Shown: positions 54,333-62,550, counted from the stretch's first letter. The stretch: 64,000 bases of DNA from Fibrella aestuarina BUZ 2 (GCF_000331105.1 NC_020054.1:6523815-6587814); one strand, 5' to 3'. The notes: a model not told the origin generated them from the sequence alone. Numbers and translations are program-made.

Positions 54333-55259
54333 TTAGGCCTCACTGCGCACTTTGCCCAGTTGGGCCAGCACCACCCCGACCAGCACGACAGCCAACGCGA
54401 TACCCTGCCCGGCGGTAACCCCTTCACCGGCCACCAGCCAACCAACCAGTACCGCCACCAACGGATTAACGAAAGTGTGGGTGCTGACTAGCGCCGGTGG
54501 CTGAACGGTAATCAACCACGCGAAAGCCAGGTAGGCAATCAACGAACCGAACACGATCAGAAAAGCGAGTCCACCCCAGGCGGGCAGTGGTACGGATTGC
54601 ATCGAAAAGGTGCTCCACTCGCCATTGGCCAGAGCAATCAGGGCGGCAAACAGGCTCGCTGCCAGCAGTTGAATGGTCGTGTGCCACAGGTTGTAGCTAT
54701 CGGGCTGAATGCGCCGGGCCGCAAACAAGGTACCGACTACCCACAACAACGCTCCCGCCAGTACGATCGCCGTGCCGATCAGCTGATACGTCGCATTCTG
54801 TTGCGTGGCTTGACTCTCCGGGCCAAATTGGGCGAACAGGAGAACTCCCGCAAAACCGATCAGCAGCCCGGCAACAATCTTTTTGTTGCTGAAATAGTGT
54901 CGCCAGCGAGGCCTGTCGAGCAAGACGAACCAGAGCGGCTCGGTTGCCACGATCACCGCTGTGGCGCCAGAGGCTATGTACTGTTCGGCAACGACAACCA
55001 GCCCCGAGCCACCCACCAGCATCAAAATACCGCTAATGGCCAAATCCCGAATTGTGGTGCCCGACGGCATCACCTGACCTTTGCCAAGCGCTAGCGCGCC
55101 CAATAGCAAGCCTGCCAGCAAATAACGCAGGGCCGATATGATGAAGGGTGGTATCCCCTGAAGCGCGTAGAGATTGGCCAGGTACGTTGTTCCCCACACA
55201 AAATAGATGGCGCCGAAAGCGAGTAACAGTCTGACACGAGAAGTGGCTTCGAGCTGCAT
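54333..55259 (-). CDS. EamA/DMT-superfamily transporter
   Basis: 308 aa with about ten hydrophobic helices arranged as two EamA repeats (residues about 10-145 and 155-300). The start LLLAFGAIYFVWGTTYLANLYALQGIPP is typical of YdcZ/RhaT-like drug and metabolite exporters. The helix-breaking Pro and Gly patterns are intact. The direction and substrate are unknown. It is divergent from a CGNR zinc-finger protein gene across 102 nt, the arrangement of a regulator and its target. Confidence 0.92.
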   Translation of the reverse strand: MQLEATSRVRLLLAFGAIYFVWGTTYLANLYALQGIPPFIISALRYLLAGLLLGALALGKGQVMPSGTTIRDLAISGILMLVGGSGLVVVAEQYIASGATAVIVATEPLWFVLLDRPRWRHYFSNKKIVAGLLIGFAGVLLFAQFGPESQATQQNATYQLIGTAIVLAGALLWVVGTLFAARRIQPDSYNLWHTTIQLLAASLFAALIALANGEWSTFSMQSVPLPAWGGLAFLIVFGSLIAYLAFAWLITVQPPALVSTHTFVNPLVAVLVGWLVAGEGVTAGQGIALAVVLVGVVLAQLGKVRSEA

Positions 55260-55282
55260 ATTCTAACCGTTAAAAACTCGTT

Positions 55283-55313
55283 TAGTGGTATAAATCTACC
55301 CAAAGAACCACTA
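55283..55313. promoter_or_regulatory. Inverted repeat TAGTGGT/ACCACTA in the EamA-CGNR divergent spacer
   Basis: Seven-base arms with a 17-nt spacer lie in the 102-nt region between the divergent starts. Related GTTAGT words occur nearby. It may be an operator bound by the CGNR protein, but short arms like these also occur by chance. Confidence 0.35.
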
Positions 55314-55361
55314 ACCAGCTAACGTTGTTTTAAGGGTTAGTCAACTAATTCTGTACAGCCG

Positions 55362-56000
55362 ATGGCCAAGATTACTACGATTGCCCAGATGGATCTGACG
55401 AGTGGGGTGGCGTGTCTGGATTTTGTCAACACGGGTTTAAACTTCGAACGCCCCGTAGAGCGCCTTCACACCTATGCCGATTTGCTGGTTCTGATTGAGC
55501 GGCTATCGTTGCTGGACGCCAACACGCTGGCTTCGCTCAGGCAACGGGCGGAAGCCGATCCGGCACAGGCGGCGGAGGTATTGCAGCAGGCCCGTCGGGT
55601 GCGTGAGGCGTTAACCAGTGTGGTGGCCGCCCTCGTCGAAGGGCAGGTCGGGCAGGTGGCTTCGCAGACGCTGACTTTCTTTAACAAGGCTATTCAGGAC
55701 GCGCTAACGGCGCGGGGGTTCATACCCAACGACGGGCAACTGACCCTCGGCTGGATCCAACCAGTTCCAGACCTCAAGCTGGCTATCTGGTTATTTAGCC
55801 TGTCGGCCTATGACTTGCTGACCACGCAGGACCAGACCCTCATCAAACAGTGCGGGGCCTGCGCCTGGTTTTTTCTGGATCAAACCAAAAATCACCGCCG
55901 GAAGTGGTGCGACATGCAAACTTGTGGCACCAACCAGAAAGCCCGGCGTTACTATCAGCGCAAAAAGCAGCTTCCCTCCGGGCAAATCGAAGCGATCTAG
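55362..56000 (+). CDS. CGNR zinc-finger protein (ABATE domain), putative regulator
   Basis: 212 aa. The N-terminal ABATE-like region (LTSGVACLDFVNTG) is followed by a helical middle and a C-terminal zinc finger: CGACAWFFLDQTKNHRRKWC then MQTCGTNQKARRYYQRK. The four Cys are in place, but the eponymous CGNR reads CGTN, a small departure. The family is annotated as RNA- or DNA-binding stress regulators. The divergent position next to the EamA transporter suggests control of that gene. Confidence 0.9.
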   Translation: MAKITTIAQMDLTSGVACLDFVNTGLNFERPVERLHTYADLLVLIERLSLLDANTLASLRQRAEADPAQAAEVLQQARRVREALTSVVAALVEGQVGQVASQTLTFFNKAIQDALTARGFIPNDGQLTLGWIQPVPDLKLAIWLFSLSAYDLLTTQDQTLIKQCGACAWFFLDQTKNHRRKWCDMQTCGTNQKARRYYQRKKQLPSGQIEAI

Positions 56001-56063
56001 CAAGCCATTTTTGGGAGCATATCGTTTTTCAACGATCAACTGCCCGCTATATCCTTCGTGGCT

Positions 56064-56918
56064 TTAGAGTTTGATCTGCCACACACTGCCCGTTTGCGGA
56101 AATTGAGCGAGTTGTTCGTCAGATAGCCCCTGGCGGGCACTGGTGACGAAAATGGTGTGGTAATCGGGGCCGATGGCCGGTTTGGTGATGTTCCAGGCCG
56201 GAATCTCGATAGTGCGCAGCAAGGAGCCGTCCGGTGCGAACTGATGCACCTCGCGGGAGCCATAACCACCCACCCATAGATTACCCGCTCGGTCGACCGT
56301 GACGCCATCGGGCGATCCTTCATACTGCCAATCGATTAGCAGCGTTAGCGGACCCAGTTGCCCATCAAGGCTGAGTGGGGCCTGATACACGCCTTTCGTG
56401 CGTTCGGGGTGACCGTTGGTTTCGTTGACGTAAAGCGTTTGTTCATCGGGGCTCAGCGCGGGGCCGTTGCCAATCACGAAGCCGTCGACCAGCAAATCGG
56501 CGTGGCGCTGCGAGAAATCGGCGTAGCGGTGCAGTTCGCCAATGGGTTCTTCCACATCCATATCCATCGTGGTCGCATACAATACCCCGTTGCGATCAAC
56601 CCAGCCATCATTGAACCGGATCTGGTGGTTGGGAGCAGGTGTCAGGTACGTCAGCCGGTCGACCGAGATACCGCCGTCGGCCTGAAGCGTAACCCGGTGC
56701 AAGCCCGATTGTAAGCCCGCCCACAGCGTGCCGTCGGGATGGGGTAACACAAAGCCCACCAGTTCGTCGACTACCCACGAGCGAACGTGGTGCCCCGTCG
56801 GGTCGGCGCGGTAGATGGTACAGTTGGTGATATCCACCCACCACAGACACTGCCTGACATGGTCCCAAACAGGCCCTTCGCCCAATTCACACGCTGCTTC
56901 AACAAATACAGAAACCAT
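56064..56918 (-). CDS. SMP-30/gluconolactonase/LRE family protein
   Basis: 284 aa, cytoplasmic by lack of a signal peptide. The start VSVFVEAACELGEGPVWDHVRQCLWWVDI carries the first metal ligand Glu. Later RFNDGWVDRNGVLYATTMD and SPDEQTLYVNET with DGVTVDRAGNLWVGGYG complete the six-bladed propeller with the Asn and Asp metal ligands. Lactone hydrolysis of sugar acids is the expected activity. It is divergent from the GNAT gene; the 109-nt spacer is nearly all inverted repeat. Confidence 0.93.
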   Translation of the reverse strand: MVSVFVEAACELGEGPVWDHVRQCLWWVDITNCTIYRADPTGHHVRSWVVDELVGFVLPHPDGTLWAGLQSGLHRVTLQADGGISVDRLTYLTPAPNHQIRFNDGWVDRNGVLYATTMDMDVEEPIGELHRYADFSQRHADLLVDGFVIGNGPALSPDEQTLYVNETNGHPERTKGVYQAPLSLDGQLGPLTLLIDWQYEGSPDGVTVDRAGNLWVGGYGSREVHQFAPDGSLLRTIEIPAWNITKPAIGPDYHTIFVTSARQGLSDEQLAQFPQTGSVWQIKL

Positions 56919-56924
56919 ACTTCC

Positions 56925-57011
56925 GTTTGAGGTTTAACGTTTGATGTTGGTCGTTACCTACCAGAATTACGCGCTGGCAATAACGTCAAACATCAAACCT
57001 TGAACAGCAAA
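56925..57011. repeat. Heptad inverted repeat in a divergent spacer
   Basis: Left units GTTTGAG, GTTTAAC, GTTTGAT and right units GTCAAAC, ATCAAAC, CTTGAAC, AGCAAAC pair imperfectly over about 34 nt. Both flanking genes start outward from it, so it cannot be a terminator for either. It leaves only 6 and 16 nt to the two start codons, so promoters must lie within it. Confidence 0.8.
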
Positions 57012-57027
57012 CGACTAATTTCGTCCC

Positions 57028-57546
57028 ATGCACCAACACACAATTTTATCCGCAGGTCCCGACGACGTAACTGCGCTCAACCAGCTTGTGAACAGCGCGT
57101 ATCGGGGCGACTCGTCACGGCAGGGCTGGACAACCGAAGCCGATTTGCTCGGCGGCGTCCGCACCGACGAACAGGCGCTGCACGCCATGATTGAAAACCC
57201 CAATGCCACGATTCTGCTCTACAAAATTGAGGATCAACTGGTTGGCAGCGTTTATCTGGAAAAGAAAGGCGACAGTCTCTACCTGGGTATGCTGACGGTC
57301 TCGCCTGAGCTGCAGGCGGGAGGCATTGGGCGGGCGCTGCTGGCGCGGGCCGACCTATATGCCCGCGAGCAGGGGTGCCGCACCATTACAATGACGGTCC
57401 TTTCGCAGCGACATGAACTTATTGCCTGGTACGAACGGCGGGGCTACCACCAAACCGGCGACACACGCCCATTCCCGTCCGATGATCCGCGCTTTGGCCT
57501 GCCCAAAGTTCCGTTGTCGTTTATTGTTTTAGAAAAAGACATATAA
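57028..57546 (+). CDS. GNAT-family N-acetyltransferase
   Basis: 172 aa. GNAT motif A is visible in LGMLTVSPELQAGGIGRALLARA, with the Q-x-x-G-x-G acetyl-CoA loop, and motif B in IAWYERRGYHQTGDTRPF. The substrate (amine, amino acid or protein N-terminus) cannot be read. The ATG at 57028 begins MHQHTILSAGPDDVTALNQL, the usual family N-terminus. An inverted repeat starts 3 nt after its stop. Confidence 0.92.
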   Translation: MHQHTILSAGPDDVTALNQLVNSAYRGDSSRQGWTTEADLLGGVRTDEQALHAMIENPNATILLYKIEDQLVGSVYLEKKGDSLYLGMLTVSPELQAGGIGRALLARADLYAREQGCRTITMTVLSQRHELIAWYERRGYHQTGDTRPFPSDDPRFGLPKVPLSFIVLEKDI

Positions 57547-57548
57547 CT

Positions 57549-57640
57549 GTTTACTGTGGTCTGTTCGCCGTCGTCTATTGGCTGACGCCTGAGTAGACTT
57601 GCGCCAGCCAATAGACGACGGCGAACAGACCACAGCAAAC
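57549..57640. repeat. 40-bp inverted repeat with CTGTNNN-type heptads between GNAT and bestrophin genes
   Basis: Arms 57549-57588 and 57601-57640 have two mismatches in 40. Left units GTTTACT, GTGGTCT, GTTCGCC, GTCGTCT, ATTGGCT are in 7-nt register. The apex is GGCTGACGC with loop CTGAGTAGACTT. It is 10 nt from the bestrophin start, between co-directional genes. Confidence 0.92.
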
Positions 57641-57650
57641 CGTTTTTCCA

Positions 57651-58529
57651 ATGACTGACTACGATCCCAAAGACTGGTTTCGCTACCTCATTTCGTTCGA
57701 CAAAGGCGACACCGCCCGCAAACTGGCCCCGGCCTTGCTGGGGATGGCAGCTTATTGCTCAGCCATCGCCTGGTTTGTGATCGAGTACGTACACCCCGGC
57801 CCCGACTCAGACCTGAAGAACATCGCCATCATGCACTCGCTGCTGGGGTTCGTGATTTCGACGCTGCTGGTATTCCGGACCAACACGGCCTACGACCGCT
57901 GGTGGGAAGGACGCAAAGCCTGGGGAAGCCTGACCAACAATTCGCGCAACCTGGCCCTGAAAATGGCCCACATCATTGCCCCCGACGATCAGGCAAGTCG
58001 GGAATTCTTCCGGTCGATGATTCCCAATTATGCCTTCGCGCTGAAAAACCACCTGCGGGGTCATTACGAGGCGAGCGACTTCCTCTTATGTCCCGGCTTC
58101 GACCCGGCCACCATCAACCCCGACAACCACGTACCCAACCAGGTGGCCATGCGCCTGTTCAGCAAAATGGACGAGCTGTATCAGTCAGGTACGTTCCGGC
58201 CTGAGCATTTGCTAGTGCTAAACGAGGAGTTCAGTTCGTTTACCGACATCTGCGGGATCTGCGAGCGGATTCACAGCACGCCTATCCCCTATTCGTATTC
58301 GTCGTTTCTAAAAAAATTCGTGGCGGTGTATTGCCTTACCCTGCCCCTGGGTTACGTGCTGTCGCTACACTATTGGGTCATTCCGGTCGTGATGATTGTC
58401 TTCTACGTACTAACCAGTCTGGAGCTGATCGCCGAGGAAATTGAAGATCCGTTTGGCACCGACGCCAATGACCTGCCCACCGAGAAAATGGCCGAGAACA
58501 TCCGGAAGGCTGTCGCCGCGTTGCTCTAG
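57651..58529 (+). CDS. Bestrophin-family ion channel protein
   Basis: 292 aa, the bacterial (UPF0187/YneE-like) bestrophin length. Four hydrophobic segments are present. The signature RTNTAYDRWWEGRKAWGSLTNNSRNLA and PIPYSYSSFLKKFVAVYCL match. The acidic DPFGTDANDLP C-terminal motif is conserved too. Bacterial homologues form pentameric ion channels in the inner membrane. The ATG at 57651 follows the inverted repeat. It is convergent with the MFS gene, 3 nt apart. Confidence 0.94.
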   Translation: MTDYDPKDWFRYLISFDKGDTARKLAPALLGMAAYCSAIAWFVIEYVHPGPDSDLKNIAIMHSLLGFVISTLLVFRTNTAYDRWWEGRKAWGSLTNNSRNLALKMAHIIAPDDQASREFFRSMIPNYAFALKNHLRGHYEASDFLLCPGFDPATINPDNHVPNQVAMRLFSKMDELYQSGTFRPEHLLVLNEEFSSFTDICGICERIHSTPIPYSYSSFLKKFVAVYCLTLPLGYVLSLHYWVIPVVMIVFYVLTSLELIAEEIEDPFGTDANDLPTEKMAENIRKAVAALL

Positions 58530-58532
58530 CCG

Positions 58533-59738
58533 TCAGTCGCGGGGTAATCGCCAGCACAGTATGGCCAAGGCAGCCAAGCTGGCGGCAAACCAATAAAATG
58601 GCAAACTGAGCTGGATAGTCGACAGGCCACCATACACAAGGGTCGTCAGTAGGCTGGCAATGCCGGTCAAGGCCTGATTGAGGCCAAACAACTCGCCCCG
58701 ATCATCGTCGGTGGTGAGTTTGGCCAGAAATCCGTTGAGCAACCCGGTAATGAGCGCGACCGACAGGCTATCGACGGCTACGGCCCCGTATAGCAACGGT
58801 AGCGAGTCGCCCACGTTGGCGTACAGGATGTGCAACCCAACACCCAGCACCGTAGCCCCCAACAGCACCAGCCGCTTGTTGAGCCGATCGACCAGATATT
58901 TGAAATAGAGCAGGTTGGTTAGGGCACTCAATCCACCCAGATAGACAAAGAAAAACGAGATATGCTGGGCATCGAGCTTAAGCGGCCCCAGCGCCAGGTA
59001 CGTGATAAAATAAGTCTGGTAGCCCAGGTGCAGCGTAGCCAGCAAAATAAGCAGGGTCACAAACCGGAAACCGGGGTGTTCGTGGTCCTTGTCGGCCAGG
59101 CGTTGCCAGAGTTTAACCACGTTCAGGTTGGCCCCGACCTCCTGCCACAATGCCCGCCAGTCGAGTTTGCCGCGGCGTTCGGTAGTTTCGCTCATCAGTA
59201 ACGTGACGCCGACGTTAACAACGCTCAATCCCAGCAGCACCCAAACTACCAGTTTGGCCTGCTCATCCTTATCCGTCGTGAAAAAGAGCGCCAGCCCCGC
59301 CACCATCGGCCCAAACACGTGCCCTAGCGACGTCAACGTGCTGATATAGCCGGTGTTTTTGTTCAGGTCTTCATCGGGCGACAGGTCCGTCACCGACGAC
59401 CGCATTAGCGCGTACATGCCGTTGGTGAGTCCATCGGCTAGTCGGTTGGCGAAAAAGAAGCCGGCTTTAATCGGAATGAGTAGCAGGTTGGCCGCCAACG
59501 TACCCACCGCCGACACCAGCACCAGTGGTTTGCGACCGAGCGAATCGGAGAGTTTGCCCAGCAACGGGGCCGAAATGAGTTGCACACCCAGAAAAAGCGC
59601 CGTTCCGACCGAGAGCCACCACTCCGGATTGGACAGTCCCTTAACGAACGCCGGCCTGACGGGACCTGTTGCCGAGCCAACCACCACATCGAGTAAAACA
59701 ATCAGAAAAATGACGGTCAGCCGCCGGTCTTTAAACAT
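58533..59738 (-). CDS. Major facilitator superfamily transporter (TCR/Tet-like)
   Basis: 401 aa with about twelve helices. The inter-helix 2-3 motif A reads LLGKLSDSLGRKPLVLVSA, the DHA1 drug-proton antiporter pattern; the second half has an equivalent loop. Candidates for export include tetracycline-like drugs, but the substrate is unproved. It is convergent with the bestrophin gene with a 3-nt gap, so the two transcripts overlap at the 3' ends. Confidence 0.93.
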   Translation of the reverse strand: MFKDRRLTVIFLIVLLDVVVGSATGPVRPAFVKGLSNPEWWLSVGTALFLGVQLISAPLLGKLSDSLGRKPLVLVSAVGTLAANLLLIPIKAGFFFANRLADGLTNGMYALMRSSVTDLSPDEDLNKNTGYISTLTSLGHVFGPMVAGLALFFTTDKDEQAKLVVWVLLGLSVVNVGVTLLMSETTERRGKLDWRALWQEVGANLNVVKLWQRLADKDHEHPGFRFVTLLILLATLHLGYQTYFITYLALGPLKLDAQHISFFFVYLGGLSALTNLLYFKYLVDRLNKRLVLLGATVLGVGLHILYANVGDSLPLLYGAVAVDSLSVALITGLLNGFLAKLTTDDDRGELFGLNQALTGIASLLTTLVYGGLSTIQLSLPFYWFAASLAALAILCWRLPRD

Positions 59739-59890
59739 GTAGGTACAACAACGACGCGGCGATTTATGCCTTAAAAATCAGCCAGTGGCAATGGGCAACG
59801 CCTGGGCTCTCAAGATATTGACGAAGCTCATGTACACATTCATACTTTATTGATACTATTGCCTTCTCCTAAACCGAACGTTACTCTCCG

Positions 59891-61243
59891 ATGGAATCCA
59901 CCGTCCAGGCCGATGTTATCATCGTCGGCGCCGGGTATGCGGGCCTCACGGCCGCCCTGTCGCTACACCGTGCCGGTAAATCGGTGCTGGTACTTGAAGC
60001 CCGCGAGCGGGTGGGCGGTCGTGTCTGGACCCAACGCTTCGACGATGGCTCGTATGTAGACCTTGGTGGGGCGTGGGTGGGCCCAACCCAAGACAGGCTT
60101 TACGCGCTGGCCCGTGAATTTGGCGTCGATACGTACCCAACCTACGATACCGGCAAGAGCACGCAGTATTTTCGGGGACGTATCAAGCGCTACAAAGGCC
60201 TGATTCCGCCGCTGTCCATCCTGTCGTTGCTGAGCCTCGATAAAGCCATCAAGCGGGTCAACAAGCTGGCGCGCTCCATCGACCTCGACGCACCCTGGCA
60301 AAGCCACGACGCCTACCTCTACGATTCGATGACGCTGGGTACCTGGATGGAGCAAACGATTGGCTTCGATACGGCCCGGTCGTTTTTTAAAGTAGCCGCC
60401 GAAGCCATCTGGGCCGCCGATCCCGGCGACATTTCGATGCTCCATGCGTTGTTTTACACCAAATCGGGTAATGGCCTCGAAAGCCTCATGAACGTGAAAA
60501 ACGGCGCGCAGGAAGAACGATTCGTAGGCGGGGCCCAGACTATCGCTGACCAGATGGCCAACGAACTGGGCCATCGCGTTCGGTTCAACAGCCCCGTGCG
60601 GTACGTCAGCCAGAACGAACAGTTCGTGACCATCGCCGGGCTCGAGTTCAGTTACCGCGCCCGCCATGCCATCATCGCGATTCCGCCTGCGCTACAGGCC
60701 ACGATTCACTTCGACCCCGCCCTGCCCGACGATCGGCTTCAGCTGATTCAGAATCTGCCGATGGGGGCTGTCTGGAAATGCTACGCGATCTACGACCGGC
60801 CCTTCTGGCGCGAGCAGGGCCTCAACGGACTCGCCGCCACGCCCGACGGGTACGTGACTGTTACCTTCGACAATTCACCGAAGGACGGAAGCCGGGGTAT
60901 TCTGATGGGATTTGTGCTGGGCAATCAGGCGCGTGCTTTTTCGGAGTTGACCGACACAGAGCGCCAAACTGCCGCCCTCGACGCGTTCGCGACGTTCTTT
61001 GGCGAAGCAGCCCACACGCCCCAACGCTACCTGGATCACAGTTTTTTGAACGAACCGTATAGCCAGGGATGCTATGCGGCGTTGTTTGGCCCCGGTATCT
61101 GGACCCAATACGGCAGCGCCCTACGCGCCCCGGTTGGTCGCCTGCACTGGGCTGGCACCGAAACCGCCACCGTCTGGAATGGCTACATCGAAGGAGCCAT
61201 CCGCTCCGGCGAACGAGCAGCAGAGGAGGTTAGGAATGAATAA
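59891..61243 (+). CDS. Flavin monoamine oxidase-like protein
   Basis: 450 aa. It has an N-terminal Rossmann FAD site (DVIIVGAGYAGLTAALSLHRAG) then RVGGRVWT, and a C-terminal LHWAGTETATVWNGYIEGAIRSGERAAEEV that closely resembles eukaryotic MAO. The residue bearing covalent flavin in MAO (Cys before the PPGI.TQYG motif) appears conserved as SQGCYAALFGPGIWTQYG, so covalent FAD is plausible. It should oxidise amines, releasing peroxide and ammonia. There is no signal peptide. The last codons and stop lie in the left arm of the next inverted repeat. Confidence 0.93.
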   Translation: MESTVQADVIIVGAGYAGLTAALSLHRAGKSVLVLEARERVGGRVWTQRFDDGSYVDLGGAWVGPTQDRLYALAREFGVDTYPTYDTGKSTQYFRGRIKRYKGLIPPLSILSLLSLDKAIKRVNKLARSIDLDAPWQSHDAYLYDSMTLGTWMEQTIGFDTARSFFKVAAEAIWAADPGDISMLHALFYTKSGNGLESLMNVKNGAQEERFVGGAQTIADQMANELGHRVRFNSPVRYVSQNEQFVTIAGLEFSYRARHAIIAIPPALQATIHFDPALPDDRLQLIQNLPMGAVWKCYAIYDRPFWREQGLNGLAATPDGYVTVTFDNSPKDGSRGILMGFVLGNQARAFSELTDTERQTAALDAFATFFGEAAHTPQRYLDHSFLNEPYSQGCYAALFGPGIWTQYGSALRAPVGRLHWAGTETATVWNGYIEGAIRSGERAAEEVRNE

Positions 61244-61329
61244 TGGATAATGTAGAATGAATAATGGGCTGACGCATACTACCTCTTGCGTCAGCCCATT
61301 ATTCATTCTACATTATCCATTATTCATTC
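61234..61329. repeat. Perfect 43-bp inverted repeat joining two convergent stop codons
   Basis: Arms 61234-61276 and 61287-61329 are exact reverse complements of 43 nt around a 10-nt loop TACTACCTCT. Units ATGAATA, ATGGATA, ATGTAGA, ATGAATA, ATGGGCT are in exact 7-nt register, then GACGCA. The amine oxidase stop (61241-61243) lies within the left arm. The lipase stop begins at 61330, the base directly after the right arm. Confidence 0.96.
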
Positions 61330-62550
61330 TTAATTCCCCCGGCGTTGCGTGAAGAACCCATACGTACCCAGAATGAAGTCCTGAATGGCGGTGCCATGGT
61401 CTTTGCCTTCTGCCGGTGTCAGGCTGATGTCGGTGACACCGCGGGCTTTCATTGCCGCCAACGCATCGGTTGAGTTCCGGTAGAACACCTGCTGATCGGC
61501 CGTGCCGTGTACAAGCAACAGCGGCGTTTTGGGCTTCCAGTCGTACACGTTGTTGTCGCGAACGGCTTTCAGCAAATCGGCGTCGGAGCCGCTGACGATG
61601 CTCGCCTTGAAAGCGTCCGAAAAGGCGTTGTTGATGCTCGTGTTGATCGATGAGCGATTGCCGTTGGCCTGCACATCGGTAGCATACGGCTCTTTAAAAT
61701 AGGCACTCATGGGCCGGTTCAGGCCATAAACGCGGTTGTAGGTTTGTAATACCCAAACATACAGGTTGTTGTAACTGGCGTTGCCATGCGTGGTCTTCGT
61801 TGCCAGATCCTGCATGAAGCCCTCCACGTTATAAGGACCTGCGCCGCACGAGGCCGCCGTAATACGGAACTCATCCGGGAACTGCTCTTCCATCATCTTC
61901 AGCATCGACATTGTCGAGTGGCCACCCTGCGAGTACCCCGCCAGAAAGACCTGCTTGTCCCAGGAGATGTTGTTCTGCGTGACAAAGTCCCGGGCCGCGC
62001 GCAGCATGTCGAGGCTGGCCTGTGCCTCGGTTTGCCGGTGCAGATACGGGTGCGGTACATTTTTCGATTCGCCGTACCCGATGTAGTCGGGACAGGCTAC
62101 GATGTAGCGGTTCGAGGCAAACAACGTACCTGCATTCACGTCGGCACTGGTGGTGAAGTAGGACGGGGCCTGAGCGTCATCGAAGATGGTACCATGTTGC
62201 AGGCTGATCATCGGGAAGCTCTCGTTGCCGATGGCCGTGGGTACAATCAGAGCGCCCGAAGCCAGCACCTCGGTCCCATCCGTATTTTTCGTCTTATAGG
62301 TAATGCGGTACGCTTTGACGTCGCGTTGGAGAATCAACGAGAGGATCGTCGAATTACTGCCCAGGTTAATGCCTAACGCCGCCACCCGGTCAGCCAATTG
62401 GTTACGGGTAAGTGTAGCAATCTGCGTACTGCTTGCCAGTGTGGTTGTGGTTGGCTGCCCAGGGCCATCGCCACCATGCTTGCAACTGGTAAACGATAAT
62501 ACCAGTACGGTCACAAGCGACCACAAGGCCAGTAAACGGCTAGTTTTCAT
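61330..62550 (-). CDS. Secreted lipoprotein alpha/beta hydrolase (secretory lipase-like)
   Basis: 406 aa from MKTSRLLALWSLVT at 62550. The lipobox SFTSC predicts lipidation. After a Thr-rich linker there is a lipase-like alpha/beta fold: VSYPCxx-type strands, the nucleophile elbow FLAGYSQGGHSTM, an acid in LVHGTADQQVFY and the His in GKDHGTAI. It resembles secretory lipases (LIP family) and feruloyl-esterase-like hydrolases. The substrate is uncertain. A start four codons earlier is possible (62562). It ends at the inverted repeat. Confidence 0.88.
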   Translation of the reverse strand: MKTSRLLALWSLVTVLVLSFTSCKHGGDGPGQPTTTTLASSTQIATLTRNQLADRVAALGINLGSNSTILSLILQRDVKAYRITYKTKNTDGTEVLASGALIVPTAIGNESFPMISLQHGTIFDDAQAPSYFTTSADVNAGTLFASNRYIVACPDYIGYGESKNVPHPYLHRQTEAQASLDMLRAARDFVTQNNISWDKQVFLAGYSQGGHSTMSMLKMMEEQFPDEFRITAASCGAGPYNVEGFMQDLATKTTHGNASYNNLYVWVLQTYNRVYGLNRPMSAYFKEPYATDVQANGNRSSINTSINNAFSDAFKASIVSGSDADLLKAVRDNNVYDWKPKTPLLLVHGTADQQVFYRNSTDALAAMKARGVTDISLTPAEGKDHGTAIQDFILGTYGFFTQRRGN

